Part shown: positions 11,901 to 20,872 of the stretch, in pieces
Layout: each line of letters starts with the position of its first letter
Position numbering within the stretch: position 1 is the first letter of the stretch
From: Metridium senile
Taxonomy: Eukaryota > Cnidaria > Anthozoa > Actiniaria > Metridiidae
Reading direction: 5' to 3'
Length of the DNA stretch: 64,000 bases
NCBI GenBank assembly: GCA_949775045.1
Contig: OX459097.1
Coordinates: 2,763,598-2,827,597, forward strand
Made by a program: the position numbers and the translations under genes
Notes under the pieces: model-generated
Seen by the model: only the letters and a program-made list of their open reading frames with translations
Database searches by the model: none
Told to the model about the DNA's origin: nothing

Positions 11901-13442
11901 AGTATTTCTAAGTGTTGGTGTTGTGATGCTAATTTGCCAACCATTTTAACAATTTATGTTTTAATTTCCTTTGGGTTTTTTTTGACAAAATATGTCACTA
12001 TACGTCCACTAGCCTGCTGTGCAGACTCAGTTTTTTGCGCTTAAAATATTCGCCAAAAAATTTGAGTCTGCTGAACCGAGCTGCTAATCCGTATGCAATA
12101 TGCACGTGATGACGTAATAAAATATTACCTCAACTATCCAATCAGAAGCTGGATTTTTTGGCAAAGTCGACTATGCAGAGTGCCGAAGCTGCGAGAAGCG
12201 AACATAATCCGTTGAGGATCTTATACATTTCGTAGATTGGTTACCGTGCTCATTCCCAGGCTTTTTCGGGTATGACAAAGATAACATGAACGCTCATTGG
12301 ATGATTTGGACGAGCTGTTCCAAGGTAGAGAAAACTGCTTTAGAAAGATTTTGCACACGTCAATTCAAAACAATGGAGAAAGACCAAGAATGCAATCAAG
12401 CATTTAGATCGCACTTTAGAAATTCACTTGTTTGATTTTATTGAAATCTCAAAGTTCAAACCACGGGCGCCAGAGTATCCTTCGCGTTTGTATATGCTTT
12501 AATCTTCTATTTATTCACTGATAACGTTCAATGGTCACTTTTGCATGGGTACGATTGACCTTTTAAATTCATCTGGTACCCATGCAGGTTAAACGCCTTC
12601 TTGATTGTATTACTATCTATTCTTGATTGAGGCAATAACAGGTCCAGTAGGTAGGAGGGTTAGGTACTATTATCTTAACAAAGATGCCCTGAAACAATAA
12701 CCGGTTTGACTAAAAGATTGGCACGTAAAGCGTTCAACATGGAACTGAGATTCTTAGAAGACAAAAGTGAATATTTTTCGCCTCTCGCCATAGTTGACTT
12801 TTAAAAAAAACTTCCTCTGGTGCCCATGCAGGTTATACGCCTTCTTGATTGTATTACTGTATTTTTTTTAACAGGTCCACTTTCCAAGTCGATTTTAACA
12901 TTCACTGTTTACAGCTGGACCTAATGCCTTCATTTGAAAAACAGCATTGTATTATGTATAATCATATTCACAAATAGCAGTTTGAACAAGCCGAACTAAT
13001 GAAATTGAACCTTTACTCACAAACAGTACCTACTTTTACGCAAAAAATCCAGCGTAACAGTTCTCTTGTTTTATTATTATCGGCGATGGAGTGAAGTAAA
13101 AAACATATGAAGAAAACAATTGTGAATATAACAAAATTGAATTGAGGAGGATAAATATAGTGATGTAAGATTATTTCAGTCTTGAGATAAGGGACACTTG
13201 ATCATGAGATCATTTTCAAGAGGCCTTTAGTGTATAGAATAAATCAACAAGACCCTTATATAGCGTGACTAACGTTTACCTCAATATTATAGCTACTACT
13301 AGTATTAAAGAAAATATATCAAAATACACTTGAAGGTCTTACCTGCTACAAAAGGCTTTGGTTTTTCAATACTGTTAATAACTTGAACCAAAATAAAAAA
13401 CAACGACGAGACCATATATACGATATTTCTCTTGAGAGCCAT
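2134..13442 (-). CDS. Gene A: secreted PA14-domain protein with Ala/Gly/Ser-rich tail (5 exons, 465 aa)
   Basis: The model joins 13,343-13,442, 11,602-11,820, 4,472-4,583, 3,145-3,329 and 2,134-2,915 on the minus strand. Every junction has GT/AG ends and compatible phases (1, 1, 2, 1), giving 1,398 nt. Residues 1-27 are a hydrophobic signal peptide. Residues about 34-205 match PA14: a WGDNYGARI strand, GYHVFYLESNNEGRLYMS, and a GKYYYMETLMKE strand near the end. PA14 is a carbohydrate- or ligand-binding beta-sandwich found in secreted and adhesive proteins. The remaining ~260 residues carry KAGAKAGA-type repeats, (GA)n and poly-Ser runs. The protein is predicted to be extracellular; its ligand and tissue are unknown. 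The start is the only ATG ahead of the signal sequence. Introns 2 and 3 are filled by transposons. Confidence 0.82.
3145..3329 (-). CDS. Gene A exon 4: end of PA14 domain
   Basis: It encodes SFPILLQKGKYYYMETLMKE and then VAVKTPDGQMHAPI, matching the C-terminal strands of PA14. It starts after ..TGATAG and ends at G|GTATGT. It joins exon 3 in phase 2 and exon 5 in phase 1. Confidence 0.85.
3400..4375 (-). mobile_element. Penelope-like element fragment in gene A intron 3
   Basis: The fragment holds the GIY-YIG endonuclease end of a Penelope-like retroelement and no reverse transcriptase. A ~78-bp inverted repeat brackets it (about 3,667-3,745 and 4,284-4,362; it contains GTCGAAACGTCAGACATCAA). 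Outside that, a direct repeat of ~100 bp of intron sequence occurs at about 3,370-3,485 and 4,380-4,490. Terminal repeats in both orientations are typical of these elements. Confidence 0.7.
3839..4240 (-). pseudogene. Penelope-like GIY-YIG endonuclease domain, partial
   Basis: The 133-residue open frame reads AIYKIACSDCNATYIGETGR, with the GIY-YIG signature degenerated to IYK...YIG. It then has a conserved Arg in the NLNTRL helix, an NHIAEHH segment, and a late RRLLESWYTGLEQKPLNR containing the catalytic Glu region. A CxxC pair sits between the two halves of the signature, as in Penelope elements. The preceding reverse transcriptase is absent, so this is a 5'-truncated copy. Confidence 0.75.
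4472..4583 (-). CDS. Gene A exon 3: middle of PA14 domain
   Basis: The exon encodes SNNEGRLYMSPDVYENHKS and following residues, the part of PA14 that usually reads S(D)D..G.L.LS. Acceptor CTACAG and donor GTAAGT are both consensus. Part of the sequence just past its 3' end is duplicated at about 3,370-3,480. Confidence 0.85.
4697..5310. mobile_element. TTAA-flanked MITE in gene A intron 2
   Basis: The termini are inverted copies (left AGGCATCAGGGGACCTTCGC, right ending GTCCCCTGGTACC). They are bounded by TTAA at 4,693-4,696 and 5,311-5,314. A second inverted region lies inside (about 4,840-5,160, poly-T/poly-A ends). No coding capacity. TTAA target sites are used by piggyBac and Kolobok transposases. 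Confidence 0.7.
8210..8640. mobile_element. MITE nested in the TTAA element
   Basis: The inverted termini share GCTCTAATGAACGCC (8,218-8,232) and its complement (8,618-8,632). Repeated G-rich GGGGGCGTTTATT-type segments lie between them. No protein is encoded. Confidence 0.6.
9733..10100. mobile_element. MITE with ~30-bp inverted termini
   Basis: The ends are GGCCAAGTAAAAAAAAACAT (9,733 on) and its reverse complement at about 10,070-10,100, both continuing into GTTTATCGTCC. The interior is AT-rich and non-coding. Confidence 0.65.
11602..11820 (-). CDS. Gene A exon 2: first half of PA14 domain
   Basis: This is a symmetric phase 1-1 exon of 219 nt. It encodes the stretch from RHGAFVQKWEG to GYHVFYL, including the PA14 hallmark GDNYGARIRTFFVP. 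The acceptor is AATGAAG and the donor is TTG|GTAGGT. Confidence 0.85.
11821..13342. other. Gene A intron 1
   Basis: There is no gene in this stretch. It contains an imperfect direct repeat around CATGCAGGTTAWACGCCTTC (about 12,582-12,620 and 12,822-12,860) and a short inverted CAGACTCA..TGAGTCTG pair near 12,020-12,075. Otherwise it looks unique and non-coding. Confidence 0.6.
13343..13442 (-). CDS. Gene A exon 1: signal peptide
   Basis: The exon starts at the ATG and encodes 33 residues with a hydrophobic core (VSSLFFILVQVI). It ends in phase 1 at a consensus donor, CAG|GTAAGA. A close relative of this exon, sharing coding and flanking sequence, sits at 55,192-55,288. Confidence 0.85.
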
Positions 13443-13490
13443 TACAATCAGAGGTTATAAAATAACGTTTGTCGTCAGGGATACCCGCCT

Positions 13491-13865
13491 TTGAAAAGAG
13501 ACGCTAATTATTCTTACTTAACGGTCACTTGGACGTCAACAACCAGTTTATCGGTAAATAAACCCATTCAAAAGGGTCAATCAAAGAATAATCGTCAAAA
13601 GACGGTCTGGTATTGTCCAATCTCTTGGAGATTTCGCTTGGACGAAGGAAACAAGAAGTACACAACCCCCAACGCAGCCTACTATCCAACATTGCAGTCA
13701 GCTTGGTCGTCCCTCTTCTCGGCTCTTCATAAAGGCACTTTCCAAGTATTTAACAATTTACCACCTGATGTTACAAACTGTCGACTACATTTCAAATCTT
13801 TATCAAATCAAACATTTAAAATACTAATAAAAGAAACAAAACTTATTTATTCAAATCATTCGTAA
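13491..13865 (+). pseudogene. Short open frame, possibly a LINE C-terminal remnant
   Basis: The frame of 124 codons starts just upstream of gene A on the opposite strand. Its last third (VFNNLPPDV ... FKILIKETK) loosely resembles the W/F-N-x-LP ... FK..LK ending of non-LTR reverse transcriptases. Nothing upstream supports this, and it may be chance. The rest of 13,443-13,973 shows nothing else except AT-rich sequence. Confidence 0.25.
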
Positions 13866-14195
13866 TCAAGTTTCTTAAAGTACAATTTCATATATATTTA
13901 TTGTTTCATTTTATACAAATAAATTTGATATATTATACTTTATGTATTTTCTATTTAAATTCTTATATTATATACTATGCAAAGTCATTGAATATGTATA
14001 TTATGTTGAAGGAATGTTATTTATAACACATTCCCACGAAGAAATGGTCTCTGGCGGGAAAATAAACGACTCTGATTGGTTCGGGGTGGGTATAAATTAA
14101 AACGACGCCTTGCATGCATTACTTGGTCAATCAGTCGAAGACCGAAGTGGACATCGCTCAAGTGTTGTTTTCTGCACCCCGGCTGAACGTTTTTG

Positions 14196-14338
14196 AGATG
14201 GATGATAACCAAGTTCCTTTGCCGGATCCTGGCGCTGTTGAAGCTTTAGTTAATGCGAATCCGCCAGTTCAAGCTCAAAATCCTGCAGTGATTCCTCCAG
14301 AGGTTGAGGCGAGCATGCTGAGGCTCGACCCGAAGTAA
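14196..14338 (+). pseudogene. Possible gag N-terminus of the split-repeat element
   Basis: The frame begins MDDNQVPLPDPGAVEALVNA and runs 47 codons into a stop just before the 77-bp array. It starts 39 bp after repeat A1, where the first gene of such elements normally starts. The sequence is Pro-rich and low in cysteine. It is assigned by position only. Confidence 0.35.
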
Positions 14339-14409
14339 GTTTAGACGAAGTGATCTTTCATTTGATGCTTAGTTTAGGATAATTGTTTTTTTTTCGCGGT
14401 TGTGTTTTT

Positions 14410-15225
14410 TGTTTAAAAGTCTAAAGGGAAGAGTCCGTGAACGTGACTGCAGTTTTATGGAGTTTAAAGTAAAATGCTGACGGGTTTGTTTGTCGAAAGT
14501 AAAAATAAAGGAGTCCGTGAACGTGACTGTAGTTAATGATTTGTACAAAGCGAAATGATTATGGTGTTTGTTTGAAAGTATATAAATGAAGTAGTCCGTG
14601 AACGTGACTGTAGTTTATGGTATGTAAAGCGAAATGATTATGGTGCTTGTTTAAAAGTATAAATGAAGTAGTCCGTGAACGTGACTGTGGTTTATGGTCT
14701 GTAAAGCGAAATGATTATGGTGCTTGTTTAGAAGTATAAATGAAGTAGTCCGTGAACGTGACTGTAGTTTATGGTATGTAAAGCGAAATGATTATGGTGC
14801 TTGTCTAAAAGTATAAATGAAGTAGTCCGTGAACGTGACTGTAGTTTATGGTATTTAAAGCGAAATGATTATGGTGCTTGTCTAAAAGTATAAATGAAGT
14901 AGTCCGTGAACGTGACTGTAGTTTATGGTATGTAAAGCGAAATGATTATGGTGCTTGTCTAAAAGTATAAAGGAAGTAGTCCGTGAACGTGAACGTGACT
15001 GTGGTTTATGGTCTGTAAAGTAAAATGCTTACGGTTTTTGTTGGAAAGTATCATTGAAGTAGTCCGTGAGCGTGACTGTATAGTTTATGGTATGTAAAGC
15101 GAAATGCTTACGGGTTTGTTTAAAAGCATAAATAAAGGAGTCCGTGAACGTGACTGTAGTTTATGGTTTTTTGTTTTTTGTTGGAAAGTATAATTGAAAG
15201 AGTCCGTGAGCGTGACTAACGTTTA
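14410..15225. repeat. Tandem array, ~77-bp unit, 11 copies
   Basis: Each unit carries AGTCCGTGAACGTGACTG followed by TTTATGGT..GTAAAGCGAAATG. Copies begin near 14,434, 14,514, 14,595, 14,672, 14,749, 14,826, 14,903, 14,980, 15,063, 15,141 and 15,203. Central copies are exactly 77 bp apart and nearly identical, while edge copies diverge. The array lies inside the retroelement between the gag-like start and the next open frame. Confidence 0.9.
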
Positions 15226-15236
15226 TCAGAGAGAAA

Positions 15237-15542
15237 ATGACCGTCCCTGACGAACAGTTCAAGTATTTTATAGCGGGTTTGCTTGGGAATAAAGACCAAG
15301 AGGAGGTCTTCAAGAGGTTGTCACAGGTTGACAAGGCAACTCTGGCTAAAAGGGATCGTGACTCATCGCGGGGAATGATAAGATTGAAGCCATATCAGAG
15401 TTCAAGCTTAATGCTATTATTGCAATGGTTTTGGCCATTACCAGAGGAACTGTTATGCTCGCATGAGAGGGGAGCAAGGAAGAGGGCAAGCAAGGGGACA
15501 GGGCCCTCGCCGATAGACTGTCTTATTTCATCGGATTTGTAA
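15237..15542 (+). pseudogene. Open frame of unknown function after the 77-bp array
   Basis: The frame is 101 codons. The first ~45 residues (TVPDEQFKYFIAGLLGNKDQ, then EEVFKRLSQVDKATLAKRD) look protein-like, while the rest looks like shifted sequence. It is probably a gag-type remnant of the element, given its position. No domain is recognised. Confidence 0.35.
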
Positions 15543-16317
15543 AAAATTGAAATCAATGAATGGTTTGCTTCTAGCTGAATTGTTTGAATGTTATTAAATT
15601 AACTTCTTTCGGTTGTTATTTTATTTGTTTTATCTTCGGGTTGATAACTTTTTTCGTCCTGGATTAGGGAGAGTAACTCGCATAGGCTCGCCTCTCATCT
15701 GGGCTGCTTGTGTTGCGTTCCGCTTTCACGTGGGCGTGGTAGTTACTCCCTCCTGGTCAGGGATCCCATCCTTTTGGGGGGCATTTCAGTGTTTTATCAC
15801 GGGATTAGTGATAGTGATTAGTTTTTCTTTGTTCCATTATATAGAGCAAACGACGTCGAGTAGAGGTTTGCCCCAGGTTTATGATTACTCAATGGGAGTT
15901 TGCTGATCGTAACTTTGACCATATGTTATCTATGGATGGGATCCCTGTCCAGGGGGAGGTGCTACCTTCTTGCCCGTAGAGGATATACTGTCTAAGGGTA
16001 ACGTTCCTGAGTTGTCTACGTAGTTGTGCCTTCAAGATCGAATGCCTGGACCTGTGTAATCCATATGTTTTCCACCCTTCTGTTTGATTGGCAACTCAAA
16101 TGTTTTTGCACTTAAGATGGGCTCAAACAGTATTGTATACCCAGTTCACGCGGTTTAGATTTATATTTCAACATTTGTAGATCTTTGTCAGTGGATGTTT
16201 TGACGGGGTACTTTGCGTTATCGAAGGAGGGTTTGATAACCACAAGAGCGCTTGAACCACTGGCAGCGCAGGCTAGGTTAAATGCTTACGTGACAGATAT
16301 AAAGGGTTCTCTATCTA

Positions 16318-16557
16318 ATGAACAAATTCACCCTGCATGGCTTTAGGAGCGGAGCAGCCATTTCAATGGCATTAGTTGGTGTAATTAAGGACCATGTGGG
16401 CTGGAAAAGTAGTAAGACAGCATTGCATTATATAAAGGTAGGACAAGTGGTTAATCCTGCAGGACCGACAGCCAAACTGGCTAACTTGGACAGTAGTGTG
16501 GGTTTTGGATATAGATTTATGGACCAGTTAAAGGGTTTTGCAAGGGCATTTCCTTAG
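16318..16557 (+). pseudogene. Tyrosine recombinase C-terminal fragment
   Basis: LHGFRSGAAISMAL supplies the H-x-x-R box, VGWKSSKTALHYIKV supplies the second-histidine/tryptophan position and the candidate nucleophile Tyr. This is the C-terminal catalytic half of the recombinase of DIRS/Ngaro-type elements. The N-terminal half and the first catalytic Arg are not in frame upstream, so the gene is truncated or frameshifted. Confidence 0.65.
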
Positions 16558-17440
16558 CTAGGCTGGTTTGATTTACGGGGATTTTGATGTATAAGGATTG
16601 GGAAGAACAAAGGTGATTACGATATAATTCAAGTGATAAATAAATAAATAAGTATTGTGTTCATTGAGGATTAGTCATGTCTTTGCGTCCTAAGGGTGAG
16701 AGAACGAAGGGAGGAGTTGCGTTCCCATATCTTATTAATAACAATGACTGAGACAGAATAATACACTATGCAAAGTCATTGAATATGTATATTATGTTGA
16801 AGGAATGTTATTTATAACACATTCCCACGAAGAAATGGTCTCTGGCGGGAAAATAAACGACTCTGATTGGTTCGGGGTGGGTATAAATTAAAACGACGCC
16901 TTGCATGCATTACTTGGTCAATCAGTCGAAGACCGAAGTGGACATCGCGCCCACCCTCCCGCCCAGAGTTCAGCCGGGGTGCAGGGGCAGACTATTTTGC
17001 CCTCCGCTACTTCGTGCCGGAGAAGGCTCCGGTCGGAGTTGCGTTCCCATATCTTATTAATAACAATGACTGAGACAGAATAATACACTATTCAAAATTT
17101 TAGATATTACATTTGTCTTTTTATTAGTATTATTATCTAATTAATTATATCCATTTTGAAATCACTAGTGAATCCTGCAATCTGATTGGTTCCTTACAGC
17201 TTGATTTCAGCCTAAATCGCACCATTTTGAATGTAAATCGCACCATTTTGAGTCTCAAATCGCACCAATTTGAACAGCCAATGACATTGCAGAATACTCA
17301 TCATTAAACCAATCACATTACAGAAAAAAAATTATGCAAGCACAATGTATGGTAAAAAAAATTTGAGGTGATTTGCATGGAAAATCTTTAGGGAAAATAG
17401 ACTCACAAGAAGAAAATGGATGAAATATTTAACAGAGACT

Positions 17441-18815
17441 TACCAGTCCGGTACATAACCATTTTTGGTGACATGACTAATTAGCAAGATGGCGGCCCTA
17501 GGCCTCATTCGAGTCCCTCTCTATTTCGAGCCTTTTTTTACAAGAAAATGTCCCTTTCCCATAATCGTTTACCCACTAAAACATTGCTGTGGCATAAAGG
17601 AAGTCATATGTATGATAAAAATTGTAAAGCGATCGAGTATTCGAGTGTTCAAACTGCATTTTAAGGCTTTCTCCTTCGTTTATTCGTCAGATTTTGCTAA
17701 GAAAATCGCAATTTGTAGAAAATTTCCCCACAAAGTTTTCAATTTTCCCTAGCTAGAGGCAAAATTTAGTAGTTTTGACTTCGTGTGACGCTGGTTTTGC
17801 GTGGGTGCAAACGATATTCGGTGGGTGCAAGGACTTCGAAGTTGCGTTGCTATATATGTTGGCGGTTCGGGATGGCGTGAGGGATATAACGTGGCACAGA
17901 ACATACCAGATATGTCAGATAAAGATGCGATGAATGCATGCTCCAAAGCTGGGAAGACATGCCGGAGCACTTCAGAACTCAACAAATGACCAGCAAATCC
18001 ACACGGAAATCATAGGATGGAGAATAAAGCTGGGCAGCAAATAGGCCGCATACAGTACTGTATTTAAAGAATTAATTACCACTGGATACGCTCAAGAAAT
18101 CTATGGGTAAATACATTTCTTGTTGTTTGAAAATTGAAACATTTATTGTTTGATTATGTTAAAACCCACATATGAAGTCAAATACGAATGCTTATGTCGA
18201 GCAAAGCAACAAATTCAATCATTAAATGGTAAATAACCGCTCATTATGCTCCTAATGACAATTTCTTTAACTTTCTAACTTTATTAGAACTATCACTGGC
18301 AATGCTGCCATATCGAAGCGGCCTCATGTGCCCGTTCACCAACGGTGGCAACAATCTCACCAAGAAGGCGGAGGGACGGTAATTCTATGTGAGTGGAAGT
18401 TAGTCTGCTGCGCTCAAAAATTAACTCACATTTTGCAGAATGTCCACAAAGGAATTTGAAAATTCGAGGGAGGATATCAAATGACTGTGCGACCAGAAGA
18501 TGTTCACTGAACGCATCCGGTATACAACTTAAAAACAAACATTTGATCAAACATTTGAAATAAAATAGTATGGATAATAAAATTAATGTTGTACGTACAA
18601 ATTGTTTACTGTAGTATTGATTTTAATCTCGCATTTATCTTTCTACTCTAAGCTAGCTTTCTATCAAATTATAACATTGATGAGATCATGTGAAATAATA
18701 TCCCCTGGTATTGATTGACATTTACCATGAAATGCAATTGAGCTTCTCTGTGATTGGTCAAGACTAGTGTTTACAAAATATCACCAGAAATGGTTATGTA
18801 CCGGACTGCTTACAG
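17441..18815. repeat. Short inverted repeat around GTCCGGTACATAACCAT
   Basis: CAGTCCGGTACATAACCATT (about 17,447-17,467) recurs inverted at about 18,787-18,808. On the minus strand the left copy reads into CTG|GTAAGT, a perfect splice donor. The right copy opens the recombinase frame. They may be duplicated first exons in opposite directions. Confidence 0.5.
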
Positions 18816-20415
18816 TTTCAGCTTAATGATGAATATACTTCTTCAAGCAGCAGATATGTTTGATGCATCCAGCCTTCCAAATTTTGCAATTGATTTTGAC
18901 GAATTAATTGAAACTGACACGACCAATGACACAACAACAAACGCCGATCCGCCGAGTGACGAGACAACAACGCCAGTTCAAAGGCCAGACCAGTCACGTT
19001 TTCCAGTTTACACAAGCCATGACATTACAGAACTCAAGGCAGTGGCAATCAACAAAAACACCAGTCGGTCAACAAAACAGTGGCTTTCCGTTTTCAGTAA
19101 CTGGCTTCAATCCCGCCATCTTGAAATCGACATCTTCAACATGGCGCCCACAGATCTAGATAAACTGCTAGCCCAGTTTTACGCTGAAATAAAACGTAAA
19201 GATGGCAAAGATTACGAGCCAGAGTCTCTGAAGATCATGCAAAGTGCCATTGAATGACACCTGAAAGACAACAACTATCCAGTAAGCATCGTAAGAGGAC
19301 GTGAATTCAACAATTCACAGCAAATCCTCAACGCAAAAGCCATCTCCCTACGCCACCAAGGAAAGGGCAAGAGACCAAACAAATCACAGCCATTGAATCC
19401 TGATGAAGAAGCAACACTGTGGACTAAAGGACAGCTAGGGGATACCAATGCCAGAGTGCTAACCAGTACAAACTTTAAGAACTTAACAGAGCAGCTCGGA
19501 CTACGAGGAAGACAGGAACATTATGATGCCTATGTCGAGGACTTTGCAATTAGGAGACAGGAAGATGGCAGTGAACATGTACAATTTGAAGAAAATCCAA
19601 CGAAGACAAGAAGTGGCGGCCTTACAATTAAACGGCGAACAACTAAGCAGATAATGCGGTCCACAGACGGAGGAGAGAGAGATCCAGTAAGACTTTTCAA
19701 GCTCTGGCTGTCAAAGCGTCCGCACGGCATGAAAGACAACGGTCCTTTGTATCTTGGGATCATTCAGCGCCCTAAATCTCCTGATGTTTGGTATTCAAAA
19801 GTTCGAATGGGCGAAAATACCATTGGAAAGATTGTCAAGACCATGGCAGCTTGTTTGGTAACTGACAAAAAGCTTACAAATCACAGCATGAGAAAAACAT
19901 TGGTGTCAAAACTCAAGAAAGCTGGCCATCCCCGCCACATTATCAAAGAAATCACAGGTCATGCTCGTGAATCCTCACTTGACGACTATGATGAAGTAGA
20001 TGATTTTCAGCGTAGAGAAATATCTCACATCATCAGCGGATAAGAAGCTCCCCAAGCAACAACAACATCGAGTAGTAGCACCGAGCAACGAATGCCATTA
20101 CAGCCAATAGTACAAAATGTGGTCCCTCGAGCTGCGGCAGCCAATATCAGTACTTTGCAGAATTGTTCTACATTGGGCTCCTTTCCTAATTATCAAATCC
20201 AGTTCTATCCAAACTTCAATACTGGTTTGCCGTCATTTCCAGTGCAGCAGACCTTTGATCCCATGTTGTTTAATCAGAGAATGGCGGTAATGTCAACCCC
20301 AGGTCAAAACTACTCAGGATGCACAATTAACAACTACTATCAAAACGATCACAAAGAACTAGCAACCAAGAAGAGAAGACATGCATTTATCCTGGAGTCA
20401 GATGATGAAGACTAA
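18790..20415 (+). pseudogene. Crypton-type (DUF3504) tyrosine recombinase, two in-frame stops
   Basis: One reading frame runs from 18,790 to 20,415, broken only by TGA at 19,255-19,257 and TAA at 20,041-20,043. The first stop looks like CpG decay of an Arg codon. Order of parts: acidic Thr-rich N-terminus; a SAM-like DNA-binding helix region (TKQWLSVFSNWLQSRHLEID); a catalytic half with TNHSMRKTLVSKLKKAG (H-x-x-R), EITGHARESSLDDYDEVDD (H, then candidate Tyr); then a low-complexity segment and SGCTINNYYQ ... KKRRHAFILESDDED. This matches recombinases domesticated in metazoan KCTD1/ZMYM/QRICH1-type genes. A splice acceptor near 18,850 hints at an upstream exon. Confidence 0.75.
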
Positions 20416-20730
20416 TTAAAAAGAGACTCTCAGAAGCAGCATTTTTGACTGCTTTTAGAACGTTGGACTTTATGTCGTGAGCAGCCATTTTGTAATGACA
20501 TTTTATTACCATGTGACAGTGCCGTGTATGGTTATGTAATCATCACGTGACCATTTTATTAATAATAACATTTGATTTCCGGTTACAAAATAGTATCGTA
20601 TTTTATAAAGAATGTATTAAAAATAATTGAAATACTTGAAAGTCAACTAATAAATATTATTTGATTTCAAAGATATCTATTTGTAGTTTGAGTATTATCA
20701 TTGAAGATTTCAAAATGGATATAATTAAGT

Positions 20731-20872
20731 GGTAATTGAACTTTGTGTCGTGCAATTTTGGTCTGAAATCATACTTGTGATTAACAAATTGCACTCCCAC
20801 TGCGCGGTCGTGCAATTTTGTAATCACTCGTATGATTTCAGACCAAATTGCACTCCACTCAGTTCAATTACC
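20731..20872. repeat. ~140-bp hairpin palindrome
   Basis: GGTAATTGAAC at 20,731 pairs with GTTCAATTACC at 20,862-20,872, and GTCTGAAATCATA pairs with TATGATTTCAGAC inside. It borders the Crypton-like element and may be part of its right end. Confidence 0.75.

Larger units (their letters stand above)
13974..17090 (+). mobile_element. Degenerate split-direct-repeat (Ngaro/PAT-like) retroelement
   Basis: Two repeat pairs are arranged A1...B1-A2-B2: A1 13,974-14,157 and A2 16,765-16,948 (184 bp, nearly identical), B1 16,713-16,768 and B2 17,035-17,090 (56 bp). This order is diagnostic of tyrosine-recombinase retrotransposons with split direct repeats. ACTAT is shared at the two termini and at the internal junction, and no target duplication is seen. 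Only a possible gag start and a recombinase tail survive, and no reverse transcriptase remains, so this copy must have been mobilised in trans or has decayed. Confidence 0.8.
17141..20728 (+). mobile_element. Crypton-like tyrosine-recombinase element with short inverted termini
   Basis: A 23-bp perfect inverted repeat (TTAATTATATCCATTTTGAA + ATC) bounds the region at 17,141-17,163 and 20,706-20,728. Just inside the left end are three AAATCGCACCAWTTTGA motifs. Related TGATTTCAGaCCAAATTGCAC motifs occur in the hairpin just beyond the right end. The cargo is a DUF3504/Crypton-type recombinase pseudogene. Cryptons normally lack inverted termini, so either the repeat is incidental or this is an unusual variant. 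Confidence 0.55.

Noticed and set aside
14410..15225. CRISPR-like regular repeats
   Set aside because: Units are tandem without unique spacers, the context is animal DNA within a retroelement, and there are no cas genes.
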